Part shown: piece by piece, positions 46,716 through 56,896 of the stretch
Layout of the letters: the number at the start of each line of letters is the position of its first letter
Position numbering within the stretch: the stretch's first letter is position 1
NCBI GenBank assembly: GCA_963675135.1
Contig: OY776129.1
Span: 47,442,141 to 47,506,140 of the forward strand
DNA length: 64,000 bases
Source: Galeopsis tetrahit
Taxonomy: Eukaryota > Streptophyta > Magnoliopsida > Lamiales > Lamiaceae
Direction: 5' to 3'
The notes under the pieces: model-generated
Databases searched by the model: none
Told to the model about the DNA's origin: nothing
What the model saw: the letters and a program-made list of their open reading frames with translations, nothing else
Made by a program: the position numbers and the translations under genes

Positions 46716-48185
46716 GTAATTGAACCTTAAGTGTACAAATTAGTTGATTTGGATTTGATCGAGTAACACATTGGAAAATAAAGTAATGAACACTAAGTTT
46801 TCAATTTATTGAATTTTAATTTGATCGACACATTAAAACGAGTAACCCTAAACCCTAAACACCGTACGGTGAGAATCGAGTAGTCGAACCTTAAGTGTAC
46901 GAATTAGTTGATTTGGATTTGATCGAGTAACACATTGGAAAATAAAGTAATGAACACTAAGTTTTCAATTTATTGAATTTTAATTTGATCGACACATTAA
47001 AACGAGTAACCCTAAACCCTAAACACCGTACGGTGAGAATCGAGTAGTCGAACCTTAAGTGTACGAATTAGTTGATTTGGATTTGATCGAGTAACACATT
47101 GGAAAATAAAGTAATGAACACTAAGTTTTCAATTTATTGAATTTTAATTTGATCGACACATTAAAACGAGTAACCCTAAACCCTAAACACCGTACGGTGA
47201 GAATCGAGTAGTCGAACCTTAAGTGTACGAATTAGTTGATTTGGATTTGATCGAGTAACACATTGTAAAATAAAGTAATGAACACTAAGTTTTCAATTTA
47301 TTGAATTTTAATTTGATCGACACATTAAAACGAGTAACCCTAAACCCTAAACACCGTACGGTGAGAATCGAGTAGTCGAACCTTAAGTGTACGAATTAGT
47401 TGATTTGGATTTGATCGAGTAACACATTGGAAAATAAAGTAATGAACACTAAGTTTTCAATTTATTGAATTTTAATTTGATCGACACATTAAAACGAGTA
47501 ACCCTAAACCCTAAACACCGTACGGTGAGAATCGAGTAGTCGAACCTTAAGTGTACGAATTAGTTGATTTGGATTTGATCGAGTAACACATTGGAAAATA
47601 AAGTAATGAACACTAAGTTTTCAATTTATTGAATTTTAATTTGATCGTCACATTAAAACGAGTAACCCTAACGGCTAAACCCTAAACACCGTACGGTGAG
47701 AATCGAGTAGTCGAACCTTAAGTGTACGAATTAGTTGATTTGGATTTGATCGAGTAACACATTGGAAAATAAAGTAATGAACACTAAGTTTTCAATTTAT
47801 TGAATTTTAATTTGATCGACACATTAAAACGAGTAACCCTAAACCCTAAACATCGTACGGTGAGAATCGAGTAGTCGAACCTTAAGTGTACGAATTAGTT
47901 TATTTGGATTTGATCGAGTAACACATTGGAAAATAAAGTAATGAACACTAAGTTTTCAATTTATTGAATTTTAATTTGATCGACACATTAAAACGAGTAA
48001 CCCTAAACCCTAAACACCGTACGGTGAGAATCGAGTAGTCGAACCTTAATTGTACGAATTAGTTTATTTGGATTTGATCGAGTAACACATTGAAAAATAA
48101 AGTAATGAACACTAAGTTTTCAATTTATTGAATTTTAATTTGATCGACACATTAAAACGAGTAACCCTAAACCCTAAACCCCAAA
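46716..48185. repeat. Tandem array, 164-bp unit, nine copies, with telo-box and palindrome
   Basis: The ten-base palindrome ACCGTACGGT starts at 46861, 47025, 47189, 47353, 47517 and 47688, then 47852 (one base changed: ATCGTACGGT) and 48016. Steps are 164 bp except one of 171, where a 7-bp unit has been added (CGGCTAA). Just before each palindrome lies a telomere-like AACCCTAAACCCTAAAC. Copies differ by only a few bases. The array ends at 48185 after a last telomere-like block. No coding capacity. Confidence 0.93.
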
Positions 48186-48438
48186 CACTATTCTGTTTAA
48201 TTTATTTAACTTAATTTTTGTAAATCCCTAATAATAACTTAAATTACACATTCTGTACATATCATTAATAACTTAAATCCCTCATCCCTTATCAATCCCT
48301 TAATTTTCGAATTTATTTACATAAGTTATTAAATTAAATTAAGTAAAGATTGGTCAAATTGAATTTATTAAATTAAATTAAGGTAAATTGCCAACTGGAT
48401 GCAACCTTTCAATTAAAATACCCCTTCATTTCGAGTTG
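48186..48438. other. AT-rich upstream region of the coiled-coil gene
   Basis: No reading frame; presumed promoter region. Confidence 0.4.
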
Positions 48439-48446
48439 TATAAATA
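48439..48446 (+). promoter_or_regulatory. TATA box for the 104-aa gene
   Basis: TATAAATA 73 bases before the start codon at 48512, followed by a C/T-rich leader (TCATCTCTTTCTCTC). A plausible plant core promoter. Confidence 0.65.
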
Positions 48447-48511
48447 GCCACACTCATACCCCTTACACTCATCTTTATCTCTCATCTCTTTCTCTCAAAA
48501 AATCATCGATC

Positions 48512-48901
48512 ATGTGTACCAAGGGAAAGGTAAAATTATTCATGATTTATTTTGTGTTTTTATTTACACGTGATTTAACTATATATTTTTTGTTTGCACT
48601 GTAGGATTTCTTCCAAGGACTTATGGAGATCATCCAGAAGAACAAACGGGAGTGGGATATACTCCGGCAGCGGCACCAGGCTGAACGGCTATATCTCCGG
48701 ATGCGATGGGACAGACTTCACTCCTTGTTAGACGCTCGTCAGGTTCTGGAGCGTAGGGTGATGTTTCTCGAGGATGAGGTCTACGAAGCGGACGAAGAGG
48801 ATAGCAAACACGCTGAAGGGTTACTGGCTGAGGCGAAGACTGAACTCGAGGCCGCCGTTGTTGCGTACGATACTCAGCACAAAGCGTGTTTTGGTTATTG
48901 A
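48512..48901 (+). CDS. Small coiled-coil protein of the MULE, unknown function
   Basis: Exons 48512-48529 (MCTKGK) and 48605-48901, with a 75-bp GT-AG intron, give 104 residues. The start is chosen because it follows a TATA box and leader and splices in frame. The protein is highly charged and predicted helical almost throughout (NKREWDILRQRHQAERLYLR, then RRVMFLEDEVYEADEEDSKH), with heptad-like spacing of Leu and Val, so a coiled coil is likely. No family recognised. It is plus strand, within the element, between the 164-bp array and the 127-aa gene. Confidence 0.65.
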
Positions 48902-49830
48902 TGATGATGTTGGATGAAGGTTCTTTGTTTTTTTGATGATGATGATGATGGTGGATGGATTATATTAGGTTTTAATTTTCCGTCTTTAGGTAGTTTTTTA
49001 TTTTGCGTTTTAATGTAGATCATGGGCATCTATAGCCCTTTTGAACGGTTGTTTTGTTAATCGTGGCCAAAATACTACTAATATTATCAACCGTTAAGTA
49101 TCTAAATTGTTTGTTCTTGTTTATGAATTTTAATTTCAAATGAATATTTAACTAAATATTAAACTGAATATAAGGTTAATTTATTGAAATGAATTTTAAA
49201 TATTACATAGATTAAAATTAAAAATCATATTAATAATTTCTTATGATATGTTATATCAAATTTACATACAGAAAGTTAAATTTAATTAATATATTTAATT
49301 CAAGTTAGTTTAAAATTAACATATATATTGTCGAATTGAATATTTCAGAATTTATCGAATTTTTGTATAACCTTCATTAATGTATTTTTAATCGAAATAT
49401 GTCAATTTCATTTTAAGTTAAGTAATTTTTAAACACACACCTTCATTAATGTAATTTCACTTATTTTTAATCTAAATATGTCAATTTCATTTTAAGTTCA
49501 ATAATTTTACTGAATACACCCCCATAAGCACCTATTGTTCATAATTTGCTTAAATACACCGCATCATTTCTTATAAATAAACTTTACGCAAAATGTAGAT
49601 AAATACACCCCCTCATAAATTTTTGGGGGCTTAAATAATGAATATTATTTTCGATTTATCAATTAATGTAGATCAATACACCCCTCATAAATGAACCCTA
49701 AATAATTTATAAATTTTGAATTGAAAGTAGTCATTTTTTTGGGGGTTGCGTACAACAACAAAAGGTGCATAATATAATGATGAAGGTTTGGGGGATGCCA
49801 AAGGTCGCAAAAACTCTTATGGGATGGCAA
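48902..49830. other. AT-rich spacer within the MULE
   Basis: Follows the coiled-coil gene, with a GATGATGATG run near 48936. Several ATACACCCC words between 49511 and 49686. No reading frame with coding character. Confidence 0.45.
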
Positions 49831-49838
49831 TATAAATA
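49831..49838 (+). promoter_or_regulatory. TATA box for the 127-aa gene
   Basis: TATAAATA 66 bases before the ATG at 49897, the same spacing class as the other small gene of this element. Confidence 0.65.
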
Positions 49839-49896
49839 CCCCTAGCCATGTAAACTCATTCATCCAAATTAAAAGCCTAAACCTTAGAAATCCCAA

Positions 49897-50280
49897 ATGG
49901 CAAGAACACCATCAAAGTCGGCCAAGTTTCAAGAGTTCGTGCCCTCCTCACCCAAAGGTTTGATGTCCATGTATGAATATACAAAACGGCAGAATGAAGA
50001 GTTGAAGGAAGAAGTCAGGATTTTCATGAAAAGATTGTTGGGTCATTGCACTCCACATTCTTTAAGCGATGTCATCCTGGGTGAGGATCCTCTCCATAAG
50101 ATGTACGAGTTCTTTGTTGAAGCAAACAGGGTCAGAGAAATTCCAGTCATTGTTCTCTCGGATTCAACAGTGAGAGACCAAGTGGATTCGGCAAGTTGCG
50201 GTGGCGATGGACGTGGCGGTGATGCTGATGGTGATATGGAAGAGAGTGTTGAAGGAGGTGGTGAAGAAAATAGTGTTTAA
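49897..50280 (+). CDS. 127-aa protein of the MULE, unknown function
   Basis: A single-exon frame with its own TATA box, ATG in AAATGG context and a T-rich tail after the stop. The N-terminal half is Ser/Lys-rich then helical (MSMYEYTKRQNEELKEEVRI). The middle holds HSLSDVILGEDPLHKMYEFF. The C-terminus is Gly/Asp/Glu-rich and probably disordered (CGGDGRGGDADGDMEES). No recognised domain, signal peptide or membrane segment. It might be a partner of the transposase or cargo; there is no evidence for either beyond its location. Confidence 0.6.
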   Translation: MARTPSKSAKFQEFVPSSPKGLMSMYEYTKRQNEELKEEVRIFMKRLLGHCTPHSLSDVILGEDPLHKMYEFFVEANRVREIPVIVLSDSTVRDQVDSASCGGDGRGGDADGDMEESVEGGGEENSV

Positions 50281-51029
50281 TTAGTTTAGATGTATGCCTA
50301 TCTTTTTTTTTTTTTTTTTTTTTTTTTTAATTCTGGGATGTAATCTTCCCCCATTTTCCAATCGAATATAATGAAATCTAAGTTTGTTATTAGTTTACTT
50401 GTATTGTTTTTTTTTTAAAGTAGACAACAACAATATTAATGGTAGATTAATGATATAAAACTCAAATTAAATCCTATAAAATCTGTCAAAAAACTTCTTC
50501 TTATCTAAATTATCAATTTTAAACATCAACATTCACCACTATTAAGGGTAGATTAATGAAACTAAACCCAAATTAAAAGTAAACAACACCAATATTAAGG
50601 GTAGATTAATGAAACAAAACCCAAATTAAGTCTTATAAAATCCGTAAAAAAAAAACGAAATTCTTATCTAAATTATCAATTTTAAACATCACCATTCACC
50701 ACTATCCCTAAAACATCTCAAACAAAAAAAAACTTATCTTGACTTAGTAAAATTTCAATTAATGGTGAAATGAAAGATGAGGATTAGGATAGTTGTAAAA
50801 ATTTCAATTCAAAAAGTATGAAATCAAAATTCAAATGGAAGATGAGGATTACAGACCCATTCATCCTACTAATTATCTACATTAAAAAGAAACACAAATT
50901 TAATGAAATCAAATTAAACCCTAATTCCTAAGAAGAAGGCCGAAATTTACTCAAATTGAATTGGTAAGGAAATTAAAATCAATGACATCAATTGTTACAA
51001 AACATAAACTCTAAATTAATCGATGATAA
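50281..51029. repeat. Spacer with a direct repeat of about 150-170 bp
   Basis: After a T run (50304-50328), blocks containing AATATTAA(T/G)GGTAGATTAA, ATCCTATAAAATC-like and TTATCTAAATTATCAATTTT words appear twice in full (about 50424-50545 and 50578-50705), with a third partial copy near 50541. No coding. Confidence 0.6.
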
Positions 51030-51449
51030 TTACTTGCTACAATTGTGGAATGAACACCAGAAAAACAAGCTTGCAAAACCACCTACAATTCCAGAAACAA
51101 AACAAAAAAATAAAAATACAGGAAGAAGAATGAATAAAGACCGATAATATTGCATAACTTCGTTTCCAATTCTTTTCGGATGATAAGAACTTGAGGCCTC
51201 CTTCGTTTCATCTTCTTTCAGATTTAATCCAATATTCGAATTTGAATCATCTTCATACGACTTTTCTTGAAAATACGTAGTGTATGCATCGATAGCCTCG
51301 TCTTCACTCCGAAAAGATTTGTACATTGAACCTTTGAATCCAAGGACATGTGGAGCACATTCACTCCAACTATCATAAATTCCGACCCGTACGCCTTTGA
51401 AGACTACATAATATTTCTCAACCTTTTTTACGCTTGTGCTACTATACAT
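51030..51449 (-). CDS. Viroplasmin/RNase H1 N-terminal domain protein with C-terminal membrane segment
   Basis: Single-exon frame of 139 residues from an ATG at 51449. Residues 8-57 match the RNase H1 N-terminal hybrid-binding (caulimovirus viroplasmin) domain: YYVVFKGVRVGIYDSWSECA, then GFKGSMYKSFRSEDEAIDAY, keeping the Tyr/Phe-Lys, Gly-Ile-Tyr and Phe-Lys-Gly positions of the family. A charged linker follows. Residues about 108-133 form a hydrophobic stretch (LFILLPVFLFFCFVSGIVGG and onward), a probable tail-anchor-like membrane segment. There is no RNase H catalytic domain. In RNase H1 this domain binds RNA-DNA hybrids; what it does here is unknown. It is the last gene before the right end of the MULE and faces the other way from the transposase. 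Confidence 0.75.
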   Translation of the reverse strand: MYSSTSVKKVEKYYVVFKGVRVGIYDSWSECAPHVLGFKGSMYKSFRSEDEAIDAYTTYFQEKSYEDDSNSNIGLNLKEDETKEASSSYHPKRIGNEVMQYYRSLFILLPVFLFFCFVSGIVGGFASLFFWCSFHNCSK

Positions 51450-51766
51450 TATGGTAGAAGATTTTTTTTTTTGTCAATGTAGAAGATGAAGTTCTTAGAA
51501 GAAATGTAGAAGATGAAGTTCTTAGAAGAAAGAATAAGAAAGAGAGGAAGAAGAGTGATGAAACGGTAAGAAATGGTAACAAAGGGAGAAAGAGAAAAGA
51601 GTTATGTTGTGTAATTATTACTGCCTTGAAGAAAGAAGAAGACAGAGAAAAGGGTGTCAGACTTTATTATTTTATTCAAAAATAATAGTTAAGCAATATA
51701 TTTGAAAGAAGGGTATTTTAGTCATTCTAACAAAACTTAAATGAAAAGGGGACCATAATGCCCCTC
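51450..51766. other. Right subterminal region of the MULE
   Basis: Holds the probable promoter of the viroplasmin-domain gene and a tandem duplication of a 27-bp block with GTAGAAGATGAAGTTCTTAG (51479 and 51506), then purine-rich sequence. No reading frame. Confidence 0.5.
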
Positions 51767-51803
51767 TCTGTACGTACAGATTCTGTACATTTAGCATCAC
51801 CCG
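51767..51803 (-). repeat. Right terminal inverted repeat of the MULE
   Basis: 37 bp, inverse of 41665-41700, followed directly by ATTATTAT, which also precedes the left end. Confidence 0.78.
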
Positions 51804-51811
51804 ATTATTAT

Positions 51812-52715
51812 TGTTGGATGATAGAGTGAAGGGGAATTGATAAAAATGAGGAGTGATGCGGCAACACGTGAGAGAGCAAGTATATTGAGGAACACGTTTA
51901 ACATGGAATATAATACTCCCAGCTAGGTTAACAGAGACAAATTAATAAGACATGTATAAAAAATTTATTTGTTGTTACAGTAAAATAAATAAATTAATAA
52001 TGCAGCAATATTTTGAATTAATCTAGGTATTGAAGGTGCCGCCACACTGGAATATAAATCTAACTTATAATAATTAATTTATAATTCCAATACAAAAACT
52101 GCGACACGAATTATAATCCTGTCTCTTTGATTATATGCGCTTGAAACTTGAAATTCAAACCCCTTTACATTTTCCAACGTCGGAACTTGAAATCAACCCC
52201 ATTTTGAAAGACTCTTGTTGTTCCACGTCTCTTTAGATTTTTTTTTTTTGTTTAATGGTACCACAAATGAGAAATTTGATTTGTGGAAGTATTTCAAATT
52301 AAAAAATTTAAAAATAGATGGATTTCAAATGATATGCTTTTAGTGAGAATTTAAAATTATTTCAATTTTAATCAAAAATTATGTAAGTAAAAATCTAAGC
52401 ATTTGAAATTCATTCATAATCCAAATAAGTGAAGTCGATTTGAATATTAGATTTAAAATCCATAGATTAAATCTCTCCATCCAAATGGAGTCTAAAGCTC
52501 AATCACGTTCATCTGATGATAATTCACACCTCTCTTGAGGTGAAAATTTGATTATGAATTAAAGAAAGTGTTAGAGAATTAATATAAATGAATTTATTTC
52601 ACATTTCTCTTGAGGTGACAATTCAGTCCACAAGCAAATGATAGTATTAGAAAATATAAATGAATAATTTTACATCTCTCCTGAAGTGATAATTCGGCCC
52701 ACGACTGAAAGAAAG
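51812..52715. other. Intergenic, with a decayed Tourist-like MITE
   Basis: AT-rich sequence. Around 52290-52495 words such as GATTTCAAAT, AATCCATAGATTAAATC and CTCTCCATCCAAATGG resemble the 27988-28200 MITE. A CTCTTGAGGTGA word is repeated near 52533, 52608 and (as CTCCTGAAGTGA) 52678. No gene. Confidence 0.45.
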
Positions 52716-53143
52716 TAGGGTTGTTAATCTTCGACACGACACGAATCCGACACGAAAATTGTGGATTAGTGTTTGGCCTTATCGAGTTCGTGTCGGACTC
52801 GTGTTGACCCGATAAACACGATAAAATTAACAGGTAACTCATTAACCTGTTAACAACCCGTTAACCTGTTATTTATATGATATGACACGACACGATAACG
52901 ACACGTATCCAATAATGACACGATAATTTTTAAATTTTATATAAATATATTAATTTTTATATATTTCAATGCAAATATTTTTTTTTTGAAGCATTTCAAT
53001 GCAATTTTAAATTTATTTGTTTCTTAATCGTGTTGTGTGTCGTATTACATCGACACGAAAATTATCGTATTGTAATCGGGTCGTGTCGTGTCACTATCGT
53101 GTCAACACGAAACACGACACGATAGCACAATTTGTCAGCCCTA
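52716..53143. mobile_element. Non-autonomous hAT element related to the 33005-36913 transposon
   Basis: Ends TAGGGTTGTTAATC and, in inverse, TAGGGCTGACAAATTG, like the autonomous element's TAGG..TGG.AATT. Subterminal regions on both sides are filled with the same CGACACGA/TCGTGTCG words, and the whole is 428 bp with no coding sequence. I could not find an exact 8-bp target duplication. Confidence 0.75.
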
Positions 53144-54639
53144 CAGAAAAACACCAGAAAATTAATTAATTTTACACATTTCTACTATTTCAAATTTTTG
53201 AATGAGAGACATAATTTTTTCACTTTCCAAGACATGCAATATATGGATACTTGAATCTATTCTACAAAAACCGTCGTCGGATAGGATGGATTTGGGTAAC
53301 ATATATTCGGTGCAATATAATGGTATAGTGTTATATACTTATATTGCTCAACAAACTATTCAAATCTTGTCTAATATAATTTGCAAACGAGATGCAAACA
53401 AGACGAATGGTAAATACGACATTTATAATAAATTAGAGGGAGTAATATTTTTATAAAGGGATATTATACATGTTATATAGTCATAATCAAGAGATCTTAG
53501 CTAGCTTTTAGTTAGAGAATAGAGAGTAAATACTCACCATCCCATACTTGTTTACACATTTAAAAATATGAATGTTTTGATAAATGAGTAAATAAGTATG
53601 TAATGATAAATGAGTAAATAAGTATGTAAGCGTGTCGGAGTTAATTTGTTGGGCATAACATATATAGGGCATATTTGCTTCATGGATTTAGAGGAGTTTA
53701 ATGATGGGTTTGATATATAAATTCATCTCCTTTCATGATTGATTTTTCATAACTTTAAACACTTTGATCCGAATTTATAATTTAACTCAGTTTTTATAAA
53801 CTATATTTTATGAATTTAGACAATCTAACCTCCTCTTGAATTTATGAAGCCAAGGTTTATATATCCATCACATCTAAACTTATTTTATCTCATCCTATTA
53901 AACAAATATGTACATAGTGGTTAATTTGTGAGGTTAGGCCCTGAAATTGTAAGATAAAAATTCCACTATTAGAAGAAAGAAAATAATTAGATGCAGAAGA
54001 AAATAGCATGATAATAGGCAAGAAAGTGACAAGTGAGTCACAAGAACTCTAAACTCTTTTTCTGTACTTTGTTTCTCTCCAAGTTAATAAAAAATAAAAA
54101 AATTGGACGGAAAGCTACAAACACTCTGTCCCTTTGTTTTTATACCAAATCTTGATTTTTTAAAATCCTTCCAGTGTAACTTTTTATGTGGGGGTGGGAG
54201 GTGGGGGTAAAGCCCACAACAATAAATACGGAGTAAATAAATACTCCATTTCCGAAATTATTTACATGGTTTGATCAACACAATTTTTAAAAATTTAGTG
54301 GTTGATGATGTAATATAAAAGATGAGTATTTTAGATGATTTGACGAGGTGTAAAGTGAATTTAGTGAGATATAAAGTAAAATGTATATAAAAAATGAGTG
54401 ACAATTTTAAAAATAAAATGATGTTGAAAGGATAATAATTTTAGGAGTATTTGCATATTAAGAATTTACAAATAATTTTAGATTTTAAGAGTATTTACAT
54501 TTTAAGAGTTTGTAAATAATTTTGGAAAAAAATTATACAAATAATCAATATAAAAGAGAATAAAAAGGACGGAGAAAGAGGATCACTTTAATTTCTACCA
54601 GCTTCCTCTGGTTCATAGATAGACATCTAGACACACGGA
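53144..54639. other. AT-rich intergenic sequence with MITE remnants
   Basis: No gene. A degenerate element spans about 54241-54530 (TACTCCATTTCCGAAATTAT at the left, inverse of AATAATTTTGGAAAAAAATT at the right). A remnant with CTCACCATCCCATACTTGTT lies near 53535. A 20-bp duplication TGATAAATGAGTAAATAAGT lies near 53578-53624. Confidence 0.45.
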
Positions 54640-55446
54640 CCGCCTATGTGGCATTACCACGTCAATAAATTCTTATTTATATTTAATTTAAACTTAATCT
54701 AATATCAATATTTTATTTTTTTATCCATATCAATATTTTAAAAAATCTTTTTTTATATTTAATTTAATATTATCTCTATCAAATTACGCTAACTAACGCC
54801 ATAAATCTTTTCTCAAATCTTTCCATCACCATTAATTTTTTCTCAAATCTTATATCAATATTTTATTTTATGCGTAACTAACGCCATAAATCTTTTCTCA
54901 AATCTTTCCATCACCATTAATTTTTTCTCAAATCTTATATCAATATTTTATTTTATGCGTAACTAACCCATTAATCTTTTCTTAAATCTTTTCTATCACC
55001 ATCTTCTATCTATATCATTTCCGTAAAAATGACTACATTAATTTACATAACTCTAAACCTCTAAACTCATAAACCCTAAACCCTAAAACCCCTAAACCCT
55101 AAACCCCTAAAACCCTAAACCCTAAACCCCCTAAACCCTAAACCCCTAAAATCCTAAACCCTAAAACCGTAAACCCTAAGATTCAATTAAGATTTGATAA
55201 TATATTAATATTACATTAAACTCACGCCACATATAAGATTTGAGAAAAAATTAATGGTGATGGAAAAATTTGAGAAAAGATTTATGGCGTTAGTTAGCGT
55301 AATTTGATAGAGATAATATTAAATTAAATATAAAAAAAGATTTTTTAAAATATTGATATGGATAAAAAAATAAAATATTGATATTAGATTAAGTTTAAAT
55401 TAAATATAAATAAGAATTTATTGACGTGGTAATGCCACATAGGCGG
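54640..55446. mobile_element. Foldback element with 216-bp inverted arms
   Basis: The left arm 54640-54855 starts CCGCCTATGTGGCATTACCA. The right arm 55231-55446 is its nearly exact inverse, ending TGGTAATGCCACATAGGCGG. The loop of about 375 bp contains a direct repeat of an 88-bp block (AACGCCATAAATCTTTTCTC near 54796 and 54883) and a run of telomere-like repeats. No coding sequence. A foldback or Mutator-type MITE is likely; the target duplication is not clear. Confidence 0.82.
55052..55180. repeat. Interstitial telomere-like repeats
   Basis: About 15 units of CCCTAAA and variants (CCCCTAAA, CCCTAAAA, CCGTAAA), the plant telomere motif, in the loop of the foldback element. Confidence 0.9.
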
Positions 55447-55601
55447 TGGGCAAAACTGGTGGGCACAATTGGTGGGCTCTATATCATTTCCGTCTAGACA
55501 CATATAGACAGTTTTGTTTGTTCAATTAACTTTTTTAAATTTTTTTCTCATATAAATCTTTTTTTTTTATATTATTTTATCTCCACATCATACTTATTAA
55601 G
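55447..55601. other. Short spacer
   Basis: Three nearby GGTGGGC-type words (55446-55476), then AT-rich sequence. Confidence 0.4.
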
Positions 55602-55890
55602 TACCCCCTCCGTCCCATATTAATTTGCATAGGTAGATGGACACAAATATTAAGAAAGTGTAATAATGAGTGAAGTTTTGAGGGGTAATTTTGTAAACCT
55701 TTATGTATAAAGTAAAGAAATGAGTTGACTTTTGTGTATGTGTAGAGAAAAAGTAATGGCATTTGTGTAAAATTGAGAATATTGTGAGGGTGGAGTTTAT
55801 AAAGAATTTTCCAATTTAAGGGTGTGCAAGTTATTTTGGGACGTCCAAAAAAAGAAAGTGTGAAAGTTATTGTGGGACGGAGGGAGTACT
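55602..55890. mobile_element. Stowaway-like MITE, opposite orientation to the 18893 copy
   Basis: Left TACCCCCTCCGTCCCATATT; right AAGTTATTGTGGGACGGAGG then GAGTA. 289 bp with TA edges. The interior is the inverse of the 18893-19165 copy (GGGGTAATTTTGTAAACCTT). Confidence 0.8.
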
Positions 55891-56212
55891 TTCTATGCGT
55901 GTCATATTTAAAAACTTCTTATTGTACAAATTGTTTATTAATATTATAAAAAAATAAAAGTAAGAGTACTAAAACAATTTCAACTTTAAAATTAATAAAA
56001 ATGTTTATTAGTGTTAATGAAATAATAATATTTAATATAATATTGAAATATTTTGAAAGGATATTTAAAATGTTATTTTACTATTTTACATATAAGTCAT
56101 TGCTTTCAAAAAAAAAAATATACTGTAAATCATTGAGACACGAAAAATGACAAAATGTGTCAAGAAATGGAGTAAAAAAAAGGGAGTACCATACTTCATT
56201 TTAGTACTAGTA

Positions 56213-56506
56213 TACTCCCTTCGTTCGTCTATAAGTTTTTCATTTTATCATTTTGGTCCGTCCGCCTATAAGCTTCTCATACCTTTTTTGGTAATTACTT
56301 TTTCTTACTCTTCACTTTATATCTTACTTTTTCTCTTTATCTATCTTCTCTCTTAATCACATGACTTGTACTATATGTATTATTTAATCATACTTTTTCT
56401 CTTTATCAATCTTCTCTCTTAACCACATGACTTGTACTATATGTATTATTTAATCATTTTTTTTAATTTTTGTGCTAAAAAGTAACATGAGCGGACGAAG
56501 GGAGTA
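56213..56506. mobile_element. MITE with TACTCCCTTCG ends
   Basis: Left TACTCCCTTCGTTCGTCTAT; right ACATGAGCGGACGAAGGGAG then TA. Its interior has a direct repeat (CATACTTTTTCTCTTTATC-type block at about 56325 and 56389). 294 bp, a different subfamily from the others. Confidence 0.75.
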
Positions 56507-56896
56507 TTTTTCTTTTACTGAACGTTGATGTGATGTAAATATGTAATATAATCAATAACACATTAATTATATTATTATATATCTTTTAATTTATATGACG
56601 AATTTAAATTATACCATTTTATATACTTATGTTTCTCGTTAAGTTATTAATTTTATCATTTTAGATCTTCTTTATTAAGTTACTTTTTTTTTTTATCAAC
56701 GGTCAACGACTATTTTTTTTTAACCCTATCTAATTTTTTTCCTTAACTCTCAACCTCAATACCCTACCTCAAGTCCTCAACCCTCTCTTAAAATATGTAC
56801 AAAACGGTACATATGTAACTAAACATGAAATAGTGAGAGTATCATATATATATATTTTCAATTTTTTTTTGTAGTCCATAGTAACTGTTTAATCTG
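56507..56896. other. AT-rich spacer
   Basis: No gene or repeat identified other than an (AT) run near 56844. Confidence 0.4.

Larger units (their letters stand above)
41665..51803 (+). mobile_element. Large Mutator-like element (MULE) carrying five genes
   Basis: The left end CGGTAATGCTGTTTGTACAG continues ATTCTGTGCGTACAGA. The right end in inverse is CGGGTGATGCTAAATGTACA, continuing GAATCTGTACGTACAGA. The repeats are 36-37 bp with one single-base indel and six substitutions. Flanks 41657-41664 and 51804-51811 are both ATTATTAT, an 8-bp direct repeat, though low-complexity. Inside are a FAR1/MULE transposase (plus), a B3-domain gene (minus), two tandem arrays, two small plus-strand genes and a viroplasmin-domain gene (minus). 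At 10139 bp it is large for a MULE. That all five genes move together is inferred from the ends. The alternative is a host FRS gene with accidental flanking repeats. Confidence 0.75.

Noticed and set aside
46191..48185. CRISPR-like array
   Set aside because: Units are contiguous tandem repeats without unique spacers, and the genome is eukaryotic.
55052..55180. True telomere or chromosome end
   Set aside because: Repeats are degenerate, short and enclosed by the arms of a foldback element within ordinary sequence.
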